Assembly: GCA_015501605.1 (NCBI GenBank)
Contig: JADNRZ010000017.1
Coordinates: 806,001-870,000 of the forward strand
Length of the DNA: 64,000 nt
Direction of reading: 5' to 3'
Origin: Panaeolus papilionaceus
Lineage: Eukaryota > Basidiomycota > Agaricomycetes > Agaricales
The first letter of the stretch is position 1. Each line of letters opens with the position of its first letter. Shown piece after piece: positions 43,999 through 54,991 of this stretch. The translations under genes and the position numbers were made by a program. The notes under the pieces were generated by a model. That model saw nothing but the letters and a program-made list of their open reading frames with translations. It searched no databases and was not told the origin of the DNA.

Positions 43999-45512
43999 AT
44001 GTCTGCTGCTGCTGTACGGAGCAGCGCTGATGAGCGAAGGCCTTTGTTGCCAGCAAAGACGCTAGATGTGACCCCGCCCATTGATGAAGAAAACCCCCAC
44101 GTTCGGTTTGTGGAAAGTGCGCAGCCTGATCCGGTGAAGGCTGAGGGCTTGGGTTGGAGGTGGTATACGTTCTACGGGGCGTTGCTCGTAGCTGGACTCG
44201 TCGTCCTCGCCTTGTTGCTGAAAAGTTTCATCCAGTCTGGGAACACGGAGGTACGTGTCGATATGATTCGAGATGACCAGCCTGCAATTGCTGACTGATC
44301 GTCTTCTAGTTTGATTTAGCTGGCGCTCTAAAGAAGGCGCTAGGTGGCGGTTTGAGTGGCGCTGCTGGTAAGTGAGCTCTAGCGTGACTTTAAACACCTC
44401 TAACGCAATATGTCAAATAGCAATGGTGTTGCAGGTTCTGACTTTGATGGTGAGGGAAAGCCGCACTAATCAAACGCTTCCAATAATTAATTATCCAAAT
44501 TTATCAAGCCTCTTCGAACGGTAATGAACTATCAATATCGCTATGGCACAACCACCACACAGGCAATCAACACACTCTACCATGACGGAGGCTGGACAAG
44601 GTATTATCAAGGATTAACTGCAGCCCTCGTTCAAGGCCCAGTCTCTCGCTTCGGAGATACAGCAGCCAACGCTGGAATCCTTGCTCTCCTCCAATCAAAC
44701 CCGGTCCTCAGCAAGCTTCCCAGTCTCATTCAAACTATCTTCGCTTCCCTCGCAGCCGCAGCCTTCAGAATGATCCTTACTCCTATTGATACAGTCAAGA
44801 CTACATTACAGACACAGGGCCGTGCAGGAATGCAAATTCTCAAAGCACGTGTGCGTATGATGAGGTTTTGGAAGCGAACTATGTGTTAGACTGAGAAATG
44901 TTATTCTATTTTTAGATCAGAAGGTATGGGGTTGGCACACTCTGGTACGGTGCACTGGCTACAGCTGCAGCGACATTTGTTGGACACTACCCTGTGAGTT
45001 TGTATTCCAACAAGCCTGTTCGTTTCTGTGCTGATAAGTTGCTTGGTAGTGGTTTGGGACATACAACTATCTAGACAAGCACCTTCCCGAGGCCCATTCA
45101 ACTTTAGAAAAGCTGTCGCGTCGGGCATTCATTGGTTTTGCGGCTTCAATCATATCAGATTCAGTTTCCAACTCCCTTCGCGTCGTGAAAACCTACAGAC
45201 AGGTTAACGAGACTCGCATCGGTTACGCCGCCGCCGCTCGTGCTGTCATCGCCACAGATGGCCTGCGTGGTCTGTTCGGACGTGGTCTCAAAACTCGCAT
45301 CCTGGCCAATGGTCTACAAGGTTTGATGTTCTCAGTCCTTTGGCGATTCTTCATGGATCTGTGAGTCTTTTCTTTCGTGAATAATACGCTACCGTTGCTT
45401 TCTCGTCCAAGGAGGACGAGGAAACGGCGGTAGTTCATCTATAAAAAAGGGTACTAATATACATGTTACGACATGCAGATGGGACGAGAAGACGAAAAAG
45501 TCATTATACTAA
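43999..45512 (+). CDS. Mitochondrial carrier family protein with N-terminal membrane anchor
   Basis: Seven exons: 43999..44250, 44310..44367, 44421..44449, 44509..44850, 44916..44993, 45050..45360 and 45479..45512, 367 aa. All phases agree, and the last junction gives FFMDLWDEKTKKSLY. Residues 1-50 are hydrophilic (SADERRPLLPAKTLDVTPP). Residues about 52-75 form one transmembrane helix (WYTFYGALLVAGLVVLALLL). The carrier part follows with signature-like motifs PLRTVMN (residues about 115), TPIDTVKTTLQTQGR and SNSLRVVKTYRQ, plus GGWTRYYQGLTAALVQGP. Carriers exchange metabolites across the mitochondrial inner membrane; the substrate cannot be told. The N-terminal anchor is unusual for this family. 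The gene is intact, unlike the carrier relic 10 kb upstream. Confidence 0.88.
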
Positions 45513-46002
45513 ACTAGGGTTGGCATAAAGAGGGGGGGATGCTTGCGATGCGATATGACAGAGAAATATGTACATAATATAATAGAACGCTTCGAAACCA
45601 GACGTTCGGCTTGAATATGGTGTTACAAATCGGGCACATGTGAAGTTGAAATAGCACGGACGGTTCGGAGGGGGGATATGACGTAGGGAGGGATTGACAT
45701 AAATGAGAATTAGATGAGAAAAAGAATGCAACGCTCGAGGGCTAGAAGAAGGCAAAGGAGATTAAAAATAAAGCTTTCACACTTACGGGCATCCACTCAA
45801 ATATAAGCTAATCCTCTCGAAAAAGAGGCTGCTGTCGATCATCATCATGGACCATCCGAAACTCGTTCCAGAATCGAACACAGGAAGGCATTTCATGCAA
45901 CCCAATCGCTTCGTTGAGACCAATCCAACCTTCCCATACTATTCATACCCTCGATCGAGTTGAGCCTAAGATGCCATAAGGATTGACGGCTACCAATCCC
46001 GT
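45513..46002. other. Intergenic between convergent genes
   Basis: 490 bases of 3' flanks. A short minus-strand frame at 45504..45755 has no recognisable content. Confidence 0.5.
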
Positions 46003-47466
46003 TCACATCTCCTCAACTTCAATCTCGACACCCGCATCTCTAACCTCGACAAGCCTTATCAAAAACTCCTCGTCCAATTCTACATACGACCTCACGCGAA
46101 CATGCATCAATGACGCCAGTCCAAGCTCAGCCTCGTCCCTCATTCTCGACTGGATCATATCCACAAAGGTATCAAGCTCTGTTTCCGCCGTGGAGCTGAT
46201 CGTCAGTTCGAGCTTCTCCAGCCGCGGGAGCAACATCCCGTCGATGGCGTCGTTTGAGAAGATGTTACGCGTGAGAGCGTCGAAGAGGTATCGCGTCACT
46301 GTAGCTTCGGGTTCGAACGTCATCGGTGCTGCGACGGAACCGACGGGCGAGTGAGCACCACCACTGGAGGATATAACGATGAGGTGGGTAAGTGATGGGA
46401 GGTGCTTGAGCCCTTCGACGAGAATGTCGTCCATGATGGCGGTTTTACGCAGATGGAGGGTTCGGAGGCCGTGTAGCTTTGAAAGGAACTGAACAAATTC
46501 GCTCCCGAAGGGCGATTTAACGTTGCAGATAGTTAGGCTCTCGAGATGCGGAAAGTTGAGGCGAGGGAAGAGTGCGGCTAGATTGACAGTCTCGTTCCAA
46601 ACCGGGGTCATGATGGTGAAATTGGTGAGATGGTTATGGAAAATGAAAGGGAAGTGGCTTGGCAGAGAAGGGGAATTAGGATGGGCCTGTGCTGGGGGAG
46701 GGTGCCAGTCTGGTGGGCTGCCTCCGACGAACATAAAGCTGACCTTCGAAAGGTGTTTACCTTTGTAAAGGATGCTAAGGCTGTCTTCGATATCGACAGC
46801 GAACACTGGAAGCTCCTCTAGCTGCTTCCAGGGAAGATGAAACGACGTCGGCGTAAAGTTGACTGATTCGAGACAGCGTAGACGTGGTGCGATTTCGAAC
46901 ATGTCCATGGCTGATGGTGAAGACGAAGGTACTTCATCGCCAGTACCGAGACTGAGCTCGCTGAGCATTGGTATCCTGTTCCTAACCCTGGCAAACGACT
47001 TGAAAGCGCCCAGGGGAAGGTAGAAGAACATCGTCTCCCATCGTTCTGAATGGTCCATTAATCGTTCTAGGACCGGGTGGTGATTCGAGAAGGGAGCCTT
47101 TTCCCAAAAGACAAAGATCTTTAGGGGACATGCCCCCGACCGCTTGAGCCACGTATCCACCAGCTCCGTCTGCGATATCGACTTGTCAGCAGTCGAACTC
47201 GATCGAGATATCCGGGTGTTGATGTTGGGGGCAGTGAGCTGAACGTATAACCTGGACCAGAGCTTGGGGTTGGCAATGGCGGCTGAGCGCCATCGCGAGC
47301 AGATCTGGCTCAGCAGTAGCGGGACATCAATGGTATTGTGTCCGTCCATGGTATCACTGAGACACATAAGGAAAATCTCTGACAAGAGTTCGATAGGCAG
47401 GCGACCCGATGGTCCGTATGACGACGCGGCATCTTGCCGAGGTTCGACAGAGTTGCCAGAATCCAT
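46003..47466 (-). CDS. F-box domain protein, single exon
   Basis: 487 aa from ATG 47466 (MDSGNSVEPRQDAASSYG). The F-box is the common agaricomycete type: LPIELLSEIFLMCLSDTMDG, then LLLSQICSRWRSAAIANPKL and WSRLYVQL. The rest is leucine-rich (LRR-like): LRCLESVNFTP, LESLTICNVKSP, LRTLHLRKTAIMDD, LTHLIVISS, ending VRDAGVEIEVEEM. No intron is needed. It is a predicted Skp1-binding SCF substrate adaptor, target unknown. It belongs to a different F-box group from the clustered copies: there is no CxC tail and no three-exon layout. Several open frames antisense to it are shadows. Confidence 0.9.
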   Translation of the reverse strand: MDSGNSVEPRQDAASSYGPSGRLPIELLSEIFLMCLSDTMDGHNTIDVPLLLSQICSRWRSAAIANPKLWSRLYVQLTAPNINTRISRSSSTADKSISQTELVDTWLKRSGACPLKIFVFWEKAPFSNHHPVLERLMDHSERWETMFFYLPLGAFKSFARVRNRIPMLSELSLGTGDEVPSSSPSAMDMFEIAPRLRCLESVNFTPTSFHLPWKQLEELPVFAVDIEDSLSILYKGKHLSKVSFMFVGGSPPDWHPPPAQAHPNSPSLPSHFPFIFHNHLTNFTIMTPVWNETVNLAALFPRLNFPHLESLTICNVKSPFGSEFVQFLSKLHGLRTLHLRKTAIMDDILVEGLKHLPSLTHLIVISSSGGAHSPVGSVAAPMTFEPEATVTRYLFDALTRNIFSNDAIDGMLLPRLEKLELTISSTAETELDTFVDMIQSRMRDEAELGLASLMHVRVRSYVELDEEFLIRLVEVRDAGVEIEVEEM

Positions 47467-49094
47467 TTGGTTTAAAATAGGAATGAATGTCAGATAACAG
47501 CTGGGTGGGTTATTTCAGGGTACGATGGGCAAATGAAAGAGAGGGGTCGCTACGATATCAGACTACAACTGGTCCTGGAGACGCGAATGGCCTTTGAGTA
47601 AGAAGACGATAATATGGTGAGGAGAAAATACCTAAGGATCAAAAGAAATCAGTAATTAAATTCATTGGTGCGATACCGAAGATAATACGTTTAGAGCATA
47701 TGGGTATGATATGATGCTAAATTCCCGCCTTCAATTGCAATGAACTGATGATCGATCGATTAAGCCTCGAGCTCGGAACAGGATTATCTTGCAATAGACG
47801 AAAAGACCGAAATATGGCTTCCCGTAATTTCTTGTACTTGACAGGTGTGGGCCGAATGCGCCTCTGTTCTGTCTTCTACCTGCTTTTTCCGGGAAGGAAG
47901 CGAAGACCTCGACTGAACGGCTTCGTACGAATTCCACTGGTGATTACTGAGATCAGGAACCATCAGTTAGTATAAAATGACAACAGGTATATAATACTTA
48001 CGTTCTCTTGTAATTGCTGCGTCTGATTCTCAAATAGATGGTGGTAAGCGGTAATGAGAGGAGGAGGTCATGGTGGACGTCGAGGGTAGAGGTCAGTGTT
48101 TAAGTATAGGGCTGCACGATGATCATGATGATCGGCCTGCTTTTATCGCTTAATCATAATCTTATCAACCTTATTTGTTCGTTACAACGCATAACAAACA
48201 ACTCAATTATTTATTCTTTCTGTCAATTCGGTTTAGAAAAGAAAGTGTACAGAGTATTTTAGTTGTGTCCATTTGAACATCATAATTCCAATAGAACAAT
48301 TATTCGACGAAATAAGCCCCAAAACGACCGAGGAAACAACCTACTGATGTCAGGTATCGATGGATTGATCCCGAAGACAGCTCCTGACCCCGCTCTTTTG
48401 AATCGCCGAGAAAGCAGGAATATGCCCATACAGGCAAGTCTCAGGGATTAGGATCCGAAATTATTAAAGCCTTATTGTAACAAATCAAGGATCGAACATG
48501 GAGAAGCGTCTGTTTCACAGGGTGTTCACCTCATTGTCAAGGGTCGTCCGATGACGATCGACTACGAATAAATAACTGTGATGCTGTCCACCCTTAGTAT
48601 TCATACGCAGCAGTTCTACTCAAAGAAAGAGTAGCCGTCGAACGTGATCACTTTGGTGCGATGCAGGGATGTTGTGCTGTATGAAGTGCCATTTCTTCGC
48701 CAACAAGTACCACCTTCTCTGGGCAATCCGGGGCCCGAAGTGACGACAATTCACAATCACCTCCTGCATCGTGTTTTGCATCTACATTGATAGTGTACAA
48801 ACGTTTCAGAAAGTTCTCATAATGCTCATTTGTGACGCATGTTGATGGGAGATTTGATCAGGGGGTGGAGTTATAAGCACTGCAGGGTTCGAACTTTGAG
48901 GGCTTAGTTCACACGTTGAACGATTAGTGGAAAGCACGGGTGTCCATTTGTCGAATCACCCATATAACTGGATATAGTGAGTGGCGTGTATATGTAGTAC
49001 ATATTAGTGGTTAAACGTGGTATCGTAATAAATGTTCGTCAAGTGTCATCACTCGTGGAAACCTCCGCGAGTGTGTCCATAGCTAGTTGATGCA
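47467..49094. other. Intergenic, no gene seen
   Basis: 1.6 kb. A GATGATCATGATGATC near-palindrome lies near 48117. Open frames (for example 47731..47937 minus and 48263..48451 plus) are short and featureless. Confidence 0.5.
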
Positions 49095-49434
49095 CTAGTA
49101 AACTGCTCTCCGACCTGTGGCTCGGGATCGACTGCGCCTTCCTGATCGTCGTCCCGATCTTCTTGAGCCGAAGCATCTGCAGCATAGAATGTCTGCAATG
49201 AAGTCGAAGATTGTTACGATGACCTAAAATGATTGGCGTGAGCGACATTGACAGCAACCACAAAACTGAATAAAACTTACCGTTGTGACTGCGCTAACAA
49301 TGGCCATGAATACAGAAGCGATCGCCGAAATGACGGAGTTGATTCCGCGACCGATAGCAGAGAAGATAGCGCCCTGTTGATTATTTGGTTAGTCTTTTGA
49401 TCATAATTGTCAGGCACCTTGCAGGCTTACCATT
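49095..49434 (-). CDS. Small membrane protein, 74 aa, with ATG-only first coding exon
   Basis: Exons 49432..49434, 49281..49373 and 49095..49223. The first coding exon is just ATG, followed at once by GTAAGC; a 58-nt intron then joins to GAIFSAIGRGINSVISAIAS. Residues 2-45 are a long hydrophobic, Ala/Ile/Val-rich stretch with regularly spaced glycines and serines (VFMAIVSAVTT, VIVTIFDFIADIL). A Cys cluster (CCRC) follows, then a very basic Arg/Ser tail (SGRRSGRRSRSRATGRRAVY). Similar small proteins recur in mushrooms as hypotheticals; the function is unknown. The hydrophobic part may be a membrane hairpin with palmitoylated cysteines (inference). A TATA box lies upstream. Confidence 0.75.
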
Positions 49435-49546
49435 ATGATAGATGATTTGAGTACTTGTAAGCTGTGGTAGCGACTGGTTGTGTTGTTTGTGTTGTTATGA
49501 GAACAAGAGCTGGTTTAATTGATTCTAAATGAAAGCGAAGGCCTTC

Positions 49547-49553
49547 TTATATA
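49547..49553 (-). promoter_or_regulatory. TATA box of the 74-aa membrane protein gene
   Basis: TATATAA on the minus strand, about 115 bases upstream of the ATG at 49434; a strong consensus in a plausible position. Confidence 0.55.
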
Positions 49554-50201
49554 CACTTTTTAACGCTCGCGCTCCGCTTGGATGACGTCTATCGCAACGT
49601 CCTAGTACGTCTAGTGACGAAGGACACCATCACGATGGAGCGACATACAGGTTACCCTGACTATGACGTTTAGAATGGATATGTGATATTTTTAGACGTA
49701 TTGGTGCCTTTCACCCTAACTTGGTACCTTCCAGATGGTTCTAACAATGAAAGCTTTGACCGCCGTGAATTTTGACATTGGCGCCTAATATGAAAGATGA
49801 TGTCATACTTTGCGTCATTAGGCATTATATCACGTGTAAGGATGCTAAGCAGTGCACCTCGCCGCCTTGTGCCAACATCATGACCGAAGTCCGGAACTTT
49901 GAAAGGGCTATTGCGGAGTAAATACGGAATAAAGTGCAATCATGTGGATAACAAGTTCGATAAGATTGAGATTATCTAAGCATTAGATAGTAAGTACAAC
50001 AGGTCGCCCAATCGAGCCAGGAGTTGACGAGTGTTCACCAACAATGGTATGGGCACGGCGAATAGCTCATGAGCGACATCAAATGGTACAGAGGTCAATC
50101 ATAGCCCTGTAGTTTAGGTGTGAAGTTGGCGATTGCGATCACCGCTGTTACTACCATTCCCCCTAAAGCCCGTCTTCTCTACTGCCCTTTCCATTTACAC
50201 C
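49554..50201. other. Intergenic, no gene seen
   Basis: About 650 bases between the small membrane protein gene and the GNAT relic; no supportable reading frame. Confidence 0.45.
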
Positions 50202-51068
50202 ACGGCCCCAGATTCAGAAATATATGACGTGAATTTCTGCTTGGATGTCCCAGAGTTTTTGGAGAGTCCTCGAGTGGTATTGAGGCCGTTCGTGGTGAGT
50301 TCTCGCAGGCATAGGTTTTGATCATAACAACACTCCAACAAAGCCCACGACAAGATAGCTAACTATACACGCCTCTTACTTACTTCAGCCTCGCCTTCAC
50401 GCGCAGAACTTCTTCGAACAAGCCTGCTTATACCCACTTACCTTCAGTTCGGACCATATAACACACTCGAGGACTTCGAACAAGACCTATTGGAGAGTCG
50501 CCTGCGTAAAGTCCCGGCCTGGCTTCTTTTCGCTGTCTTCGATAAAACCAAACCGGCGGCAGGTACCAATTCTACGGACTACCCTGGCGCATTGACCGGG
50601 TGTATAGCATACACCGAATCGTCTGTTCCAAAATAGGCTACGGAAATAGGGTGTATCATCATCTTCCCGCCATTCCAGAGGACACATGTTGCGTCGAACG
50701 CCATCGGGTTGCTTCTTGGCTATGCTCTCAACACTTCGGATGTCCAGGAGGGTGCTTTGGGTCTCAGGCGTGTTGCGCGGCAGGCAAATTACCGGAATAA
50801 AGCGAGTGTAGGTGCGGCGGAGAGGATGGGGTACAAGCGCGAGGCACTGACGAAATGGGAGCGAGTGCTTCCGCCTAGAAAGGAGTTGGTGGGAGCAGGA
50901 AACAGAGTTACATTAAGGGCTGACGACCCGAAACCTGATCATCCAGGGAGGATCACAGTCATTCTGGGCTTCTCCTGGGAAGACTGGGAAAATGGAGAGC
51001 GGGAGAAGGTAAACAAAATCATGAATAGAGGCCCTTATACGAAATTTTCAAAATTTATAGTCAATTAA
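50202..51068 (+). pseudogene. Decayed second copy of the GNAT acetyltransferase
   Basis: Homologous to the gene at 21484 in both exons and at the intron position. Exon 1 (50202..50294: SEIYDVNFCLDVPEFLESPR) begins with ACG where the intact gene has ATG. Exon 2 starts at 50389 (PRLHAQNFFEQACLYP) and soon loses about a dozen bases relative to the intact gene near 50437, shifting the frame. A TAG at 50634-50636 replaces the leucine codon in PNLATE. From there the frame runs cleanly to 51068 (GALGLRRVARQANYRNKASV, GAAERMGYKREALTKWERV). Three independent lesions make it a pseudogene. It lies about 28 kb from its source-like copy. Confidence 0.88.
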
Positions 51069-54000
51069 ACCCCTCAGACCCCCCACCGGCATCCTTCCTC
51101 ATGACGAGCGTCTATGTGATCAGTGATAAAGATGTGACGAGATCCAAGAACGAAGTTCTCGTTTGGGCCTTGTTTGGTCGTATTTCACATCAAACATGAG
51201 ACTTCGCTTCCTGTCCAACAACTCAGAGAAACCGACCACCGGTCTCGTCCTCGAGTCCACGCAACTCTCTGTTGGTACAGTTGCGATAATCAATTGCGCC
51301 AGCGGGTCGTTTCCATATGAGAAATTTGAGATTCTCAAAATAGGATACTGTCAAACGTGACATCCAATCAGGAATGTTGATTCCCCATCTCGAAGCCTAA
51401 GACCAGGCAGGCCGCATTTATAACATCCGTATCGTCAGCTGAGAGTTAGATACTTCGAAACGTGAGTAGAGATAGAGAGATAACTCGACGATTAAATTGA
51501 CTAGAGATAGACCCCGCGTTTTTGCTCCAAAATCATGCTGCAAGCAGTGTAAGTCGAGGCCTCAAGGCAGGTATCGGGTCTTTAAATATATATGTATGAA
51601 ATTTCCAGATAACCTGTGACCTCGTCGTAGTAGTCTGAGGACCTTGAGGAACAATGTTGACCATTTTTGGAAAGTAATGGGACGGGAGGAAAGACAATGA
51701 AGAGGAAAAGTTGCCATCAACCGCCTGCAAGTTGACGAACCAGCGGTGGCCGTCTATTCTCATCAGAGAGCTGGCATTACCTCTTGTATGCACGCAATCT
51801 CGTCGATAATTTAGTTTTAATAGCCTCCGTAGTATCACAATCCAGTTTTCTGATTTCTGATTGACAATGCAGAAGGCGCAGACAAGAAAAGACAACCAGT
51901 ATGGTATCGATTCGGTTTACTGCCTTCCCACTGCATAATTATTCGGCAACTGAATTACCAAATCTCCACTTTTTTCTGCAAGAAAGTCCGGTAAGTGGAG
52001 CCAGTTCGGCACTAACACTTCCTCGGACTAAGTATCACTACGCTGTGAGTGGCGATCGCGCTCTGAGTGAAGGCTTGTTGAGCACGTTGTAATTTTCCGG
52101 GATAGAGAGAAGAATTGCTACATGTGTTCGATATCCTTCAACGTGGGTCAGCAAGTCGACGGAGACCCGGGCCATTAATATAAATTATGTGATTATTTTA
52201 TGATAATCTAGTACCTGAGCAGTTCGGGATTGTTGATGGTTGAAATGTTAGTCTTGTGAGGCAATGGTGGACAATGGCCACCGCATTGTTCTTCTCCGTA
52301 TGCCGGCCATAGAAACTTTAACCATGTCTATATCGGTCCTTAAGGTCTCCTTGTATCCTTATATAATGACGATCCACCTTAAAAGTAGTCTCAAGCAGGG
52401 CTCCATCCTGCTGTCTGTATTTACTTCAGCTCAAGGGTCGATTTTGATGCCAATTGCAATCATGACACTATCGATGTTGTCTATTCAGCTGGTTCCCGAT
52501 TATCACTCATATGATTAGTTCTGATTAAAATTAAAACATATACTTGGCTAGCGACCAGAAAACTGCAGTGTCAGGGTGGCACCCTGAGGCAGGACGTGCC
52601 CGGGGGAACGGTGTTCATTTCGAGTCATCCCATCTGAGAGGAGTGCAGGAAAAGTCCGTCAGAATTTGATTTTTCCAATTACCTTATGCCCCATTTGAGT
52701 ATACTGGTACACAGGTTATTAAAGACTGAATTATGGCCAACAATCATATGTATTGGGCACACCGCCGGTGGGGTATCCAGGATCACCCTTTGCGAAGCAT
52801 TGAGGTTGCATCAGCCATCGCCTGTGGTGGCGGCAGCAGCACACAACACGCTGTTTCCTCGTTGTATCCATACGCGGGCAAGCGCCAGCTTCTCTATCAC
52901 ATAGGCACTCGTTGGCCTTTGAATAGTTCCAACCTGACAACTCAGGCTTGCCTGCGCACGTTCCTGAAATAGTGAGGGTCAAAAGCCATTAAATCCGTGT
53001 TGAAGCCTCACGGATGAGTACAATGCATGAGGCATTCAGGGAGGGCTCGCGGGATTACCTGTATAAACACAGCCCAGGTCGAAGGGTCAGATATTCTGAG
53101 AGGAAGAACCCCAGGGCAACGAGGAGGAAACCTTTATGCGAATATGACCTCATGGAGTTCCCCCACTGGGCGAATCCCAACGAGCATTATAATTCGGGGG
53201 GTGCCTTACATGAACTTATGGCCAGTTTTGGTTCTTATCTTTATTTTCTCTCAGAACATCACTTCTGTGTTTGTGAAACCGCGGCGATGGAGATTCTCTT
53301 GGGTGCCTCGAAGGACTACTGAGTTCTACCCTTCATGTGCATAGGGCCATCGAATCTGTATGCGAGGCGTTCGTGTGTATTAATCACTTCATTCCGGTGA
53401 AGAGTATCGCACTTTGCAAAATCGAGGGCGGGAACGTGAAGCACTCTTGCTTGGATCTTGCAAAGAAGGTTAACTGTTCACTGTGCAAAGCGTGAGAGAA
53501 GTCGAAAGGCACTGCTTCCGGCGCTCGTCTCTCTTGCCAGACCCGGCATGCCGGGGAACGATTGGAATGATCCGGCGCCTCAACTTGGCTGTATCTACAT
53601 TAGATTAAGGTTGCTGACGGACAGTACTCAGCATAGTATTTCCACAAGGGGGTTTATCATTATCGCAGCTGCAAACTAGAAGGATTCGAGGATAGGTATA
53701 AAAGTTTGGAATCTTGATGATCGAGGTTTGAGCAGCTTTGGACGACGTGTTGGAGGGGCGAGGCGAGGTGGGTAGCTCAAGCTTGTGTGCACTCCTGACA
53801 GGATTGAGACCTGCCAATCCATTTACGATCGCGATATCACATTGAAAAGGCTCTTTGCGATTTGAGTATTGCAGATGGTTATCCGAATGTTTCGTCTGAA
53901 GTATTCCTGTTCTGAAACGGTGACCGGTTGAACGGTTTTCTTGCCTCGTGTTCTGCCACACAGTAGACCGGCGAGACCCCAGGTAGTTCTTTGACCCAGA

Positions 54001-54991
54001 TAGAGCTTCTTATACGATAACTTTATCGGTCTCAAGAGGAATATGATTCGATTCGAGCAATAGGAAGTTGAAAAGCTCATCTTGCAAGTAGGAGTCTGTT
54101 TCGAGAGATATGATTCGAAATGTGTAGTGACTTTCATAAGCTGGTACATGTTCGGAGATATTATTCGGATCTTTATTAGAGCTGTGCGGACTGCGATTGT
54201 AGTTGAAATTCAGAAGAAATAATAGTTTTGACTTGGTTTGGATAGACTAAGCAGGGTCAGATGAATCATTCATGATAATCGATTTGGATAATGAAAGCGA
54301 GGAACCGAACGGAGATCGAATCGTGGGACGGCATGCAAGGACAAGGTTCCCTTTATATATAGGTTGGACTTGTGTGTCGGACTGACTACATCGCTGTAAG
54401 GTGAACAAAAGCGTCAGCTGTTGCTAGATATTCAACCCCGCGATACTATTCGTCGACACCTCTGTCCCACGTGCCTCAACCAGTCGTGGGTCTGTTTTGC
54501 CCCTTTACCTCCTCTTTCACCAAAACTATATAGCTCTTACTCCCAAGGTATGTACTTCCTTTAAAAACATAGATCTCATTGCTTCTTATGTTGACATTGC
54601 AGGGACCTTGAGAGTGACAGTAATTACCGTTGACCTTACATAACAACAGTGACAACCATCCAGGAATTCGGAATCTGGACGGCGGTATTTGAGTCTTCTT
54701 ATCGACCCGACAGACAGACGACCTAAGAGTGTAATACTTCACGAAAGAACTCACACTCTTCTTTCACGAGGTCTAGACAGTTGATCATCTTTTTACTAGT
54801 ATGTTCTTAGGTTTTCCAATCATATTTTGTTCAGTTATATTTTCGCTAATTTATAATCCCCAGAAAGTCCGAAAGAGTCCTATAACGATCCACACTGCTC
54901 CCTCTGGCGTTCAACCAAATATAACGCGCCTAATCTTCTGCCATTCTTTTACTAAAACGCCTCTTATACATCTTGAACTTCGTCCACAAAC
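51069..54991. other. Long stretch without a supportable gene
   Basis: 3.9 kb. It holds short open frames on both strands with no recognisable product. A TATA-like TATATATAAAG reads on the minus strand at about 54350 without an obvious gene after it. A possible F-box relic near 52290 is listed separately. Frames on the minus strand at 53605-54149 overlap and could be parts of one small spliced gene, but I cannot join them convincingly. Confidence 0.4.
52286..52400 (+). pseudogene. Possible F-box/LRR fragment
   Basis: The stretch MPAIETLTMSISVLKVSLYP resembles the segment METLTMAQIALCRFPYTQTL of F-box copy 2 (14104 gene) in length and pattern. No F-box, no partner exons and no tail are seen nearby. 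Weak evidence. Confidence 0.2.

Noticed and set aside
53605..54149. Minus-strand small gene behind the TATA-like motif at about 54350
   Set aside because: Two overlapping frames look partly protein-like but no combination of donors and acceptors gives a convincing product.
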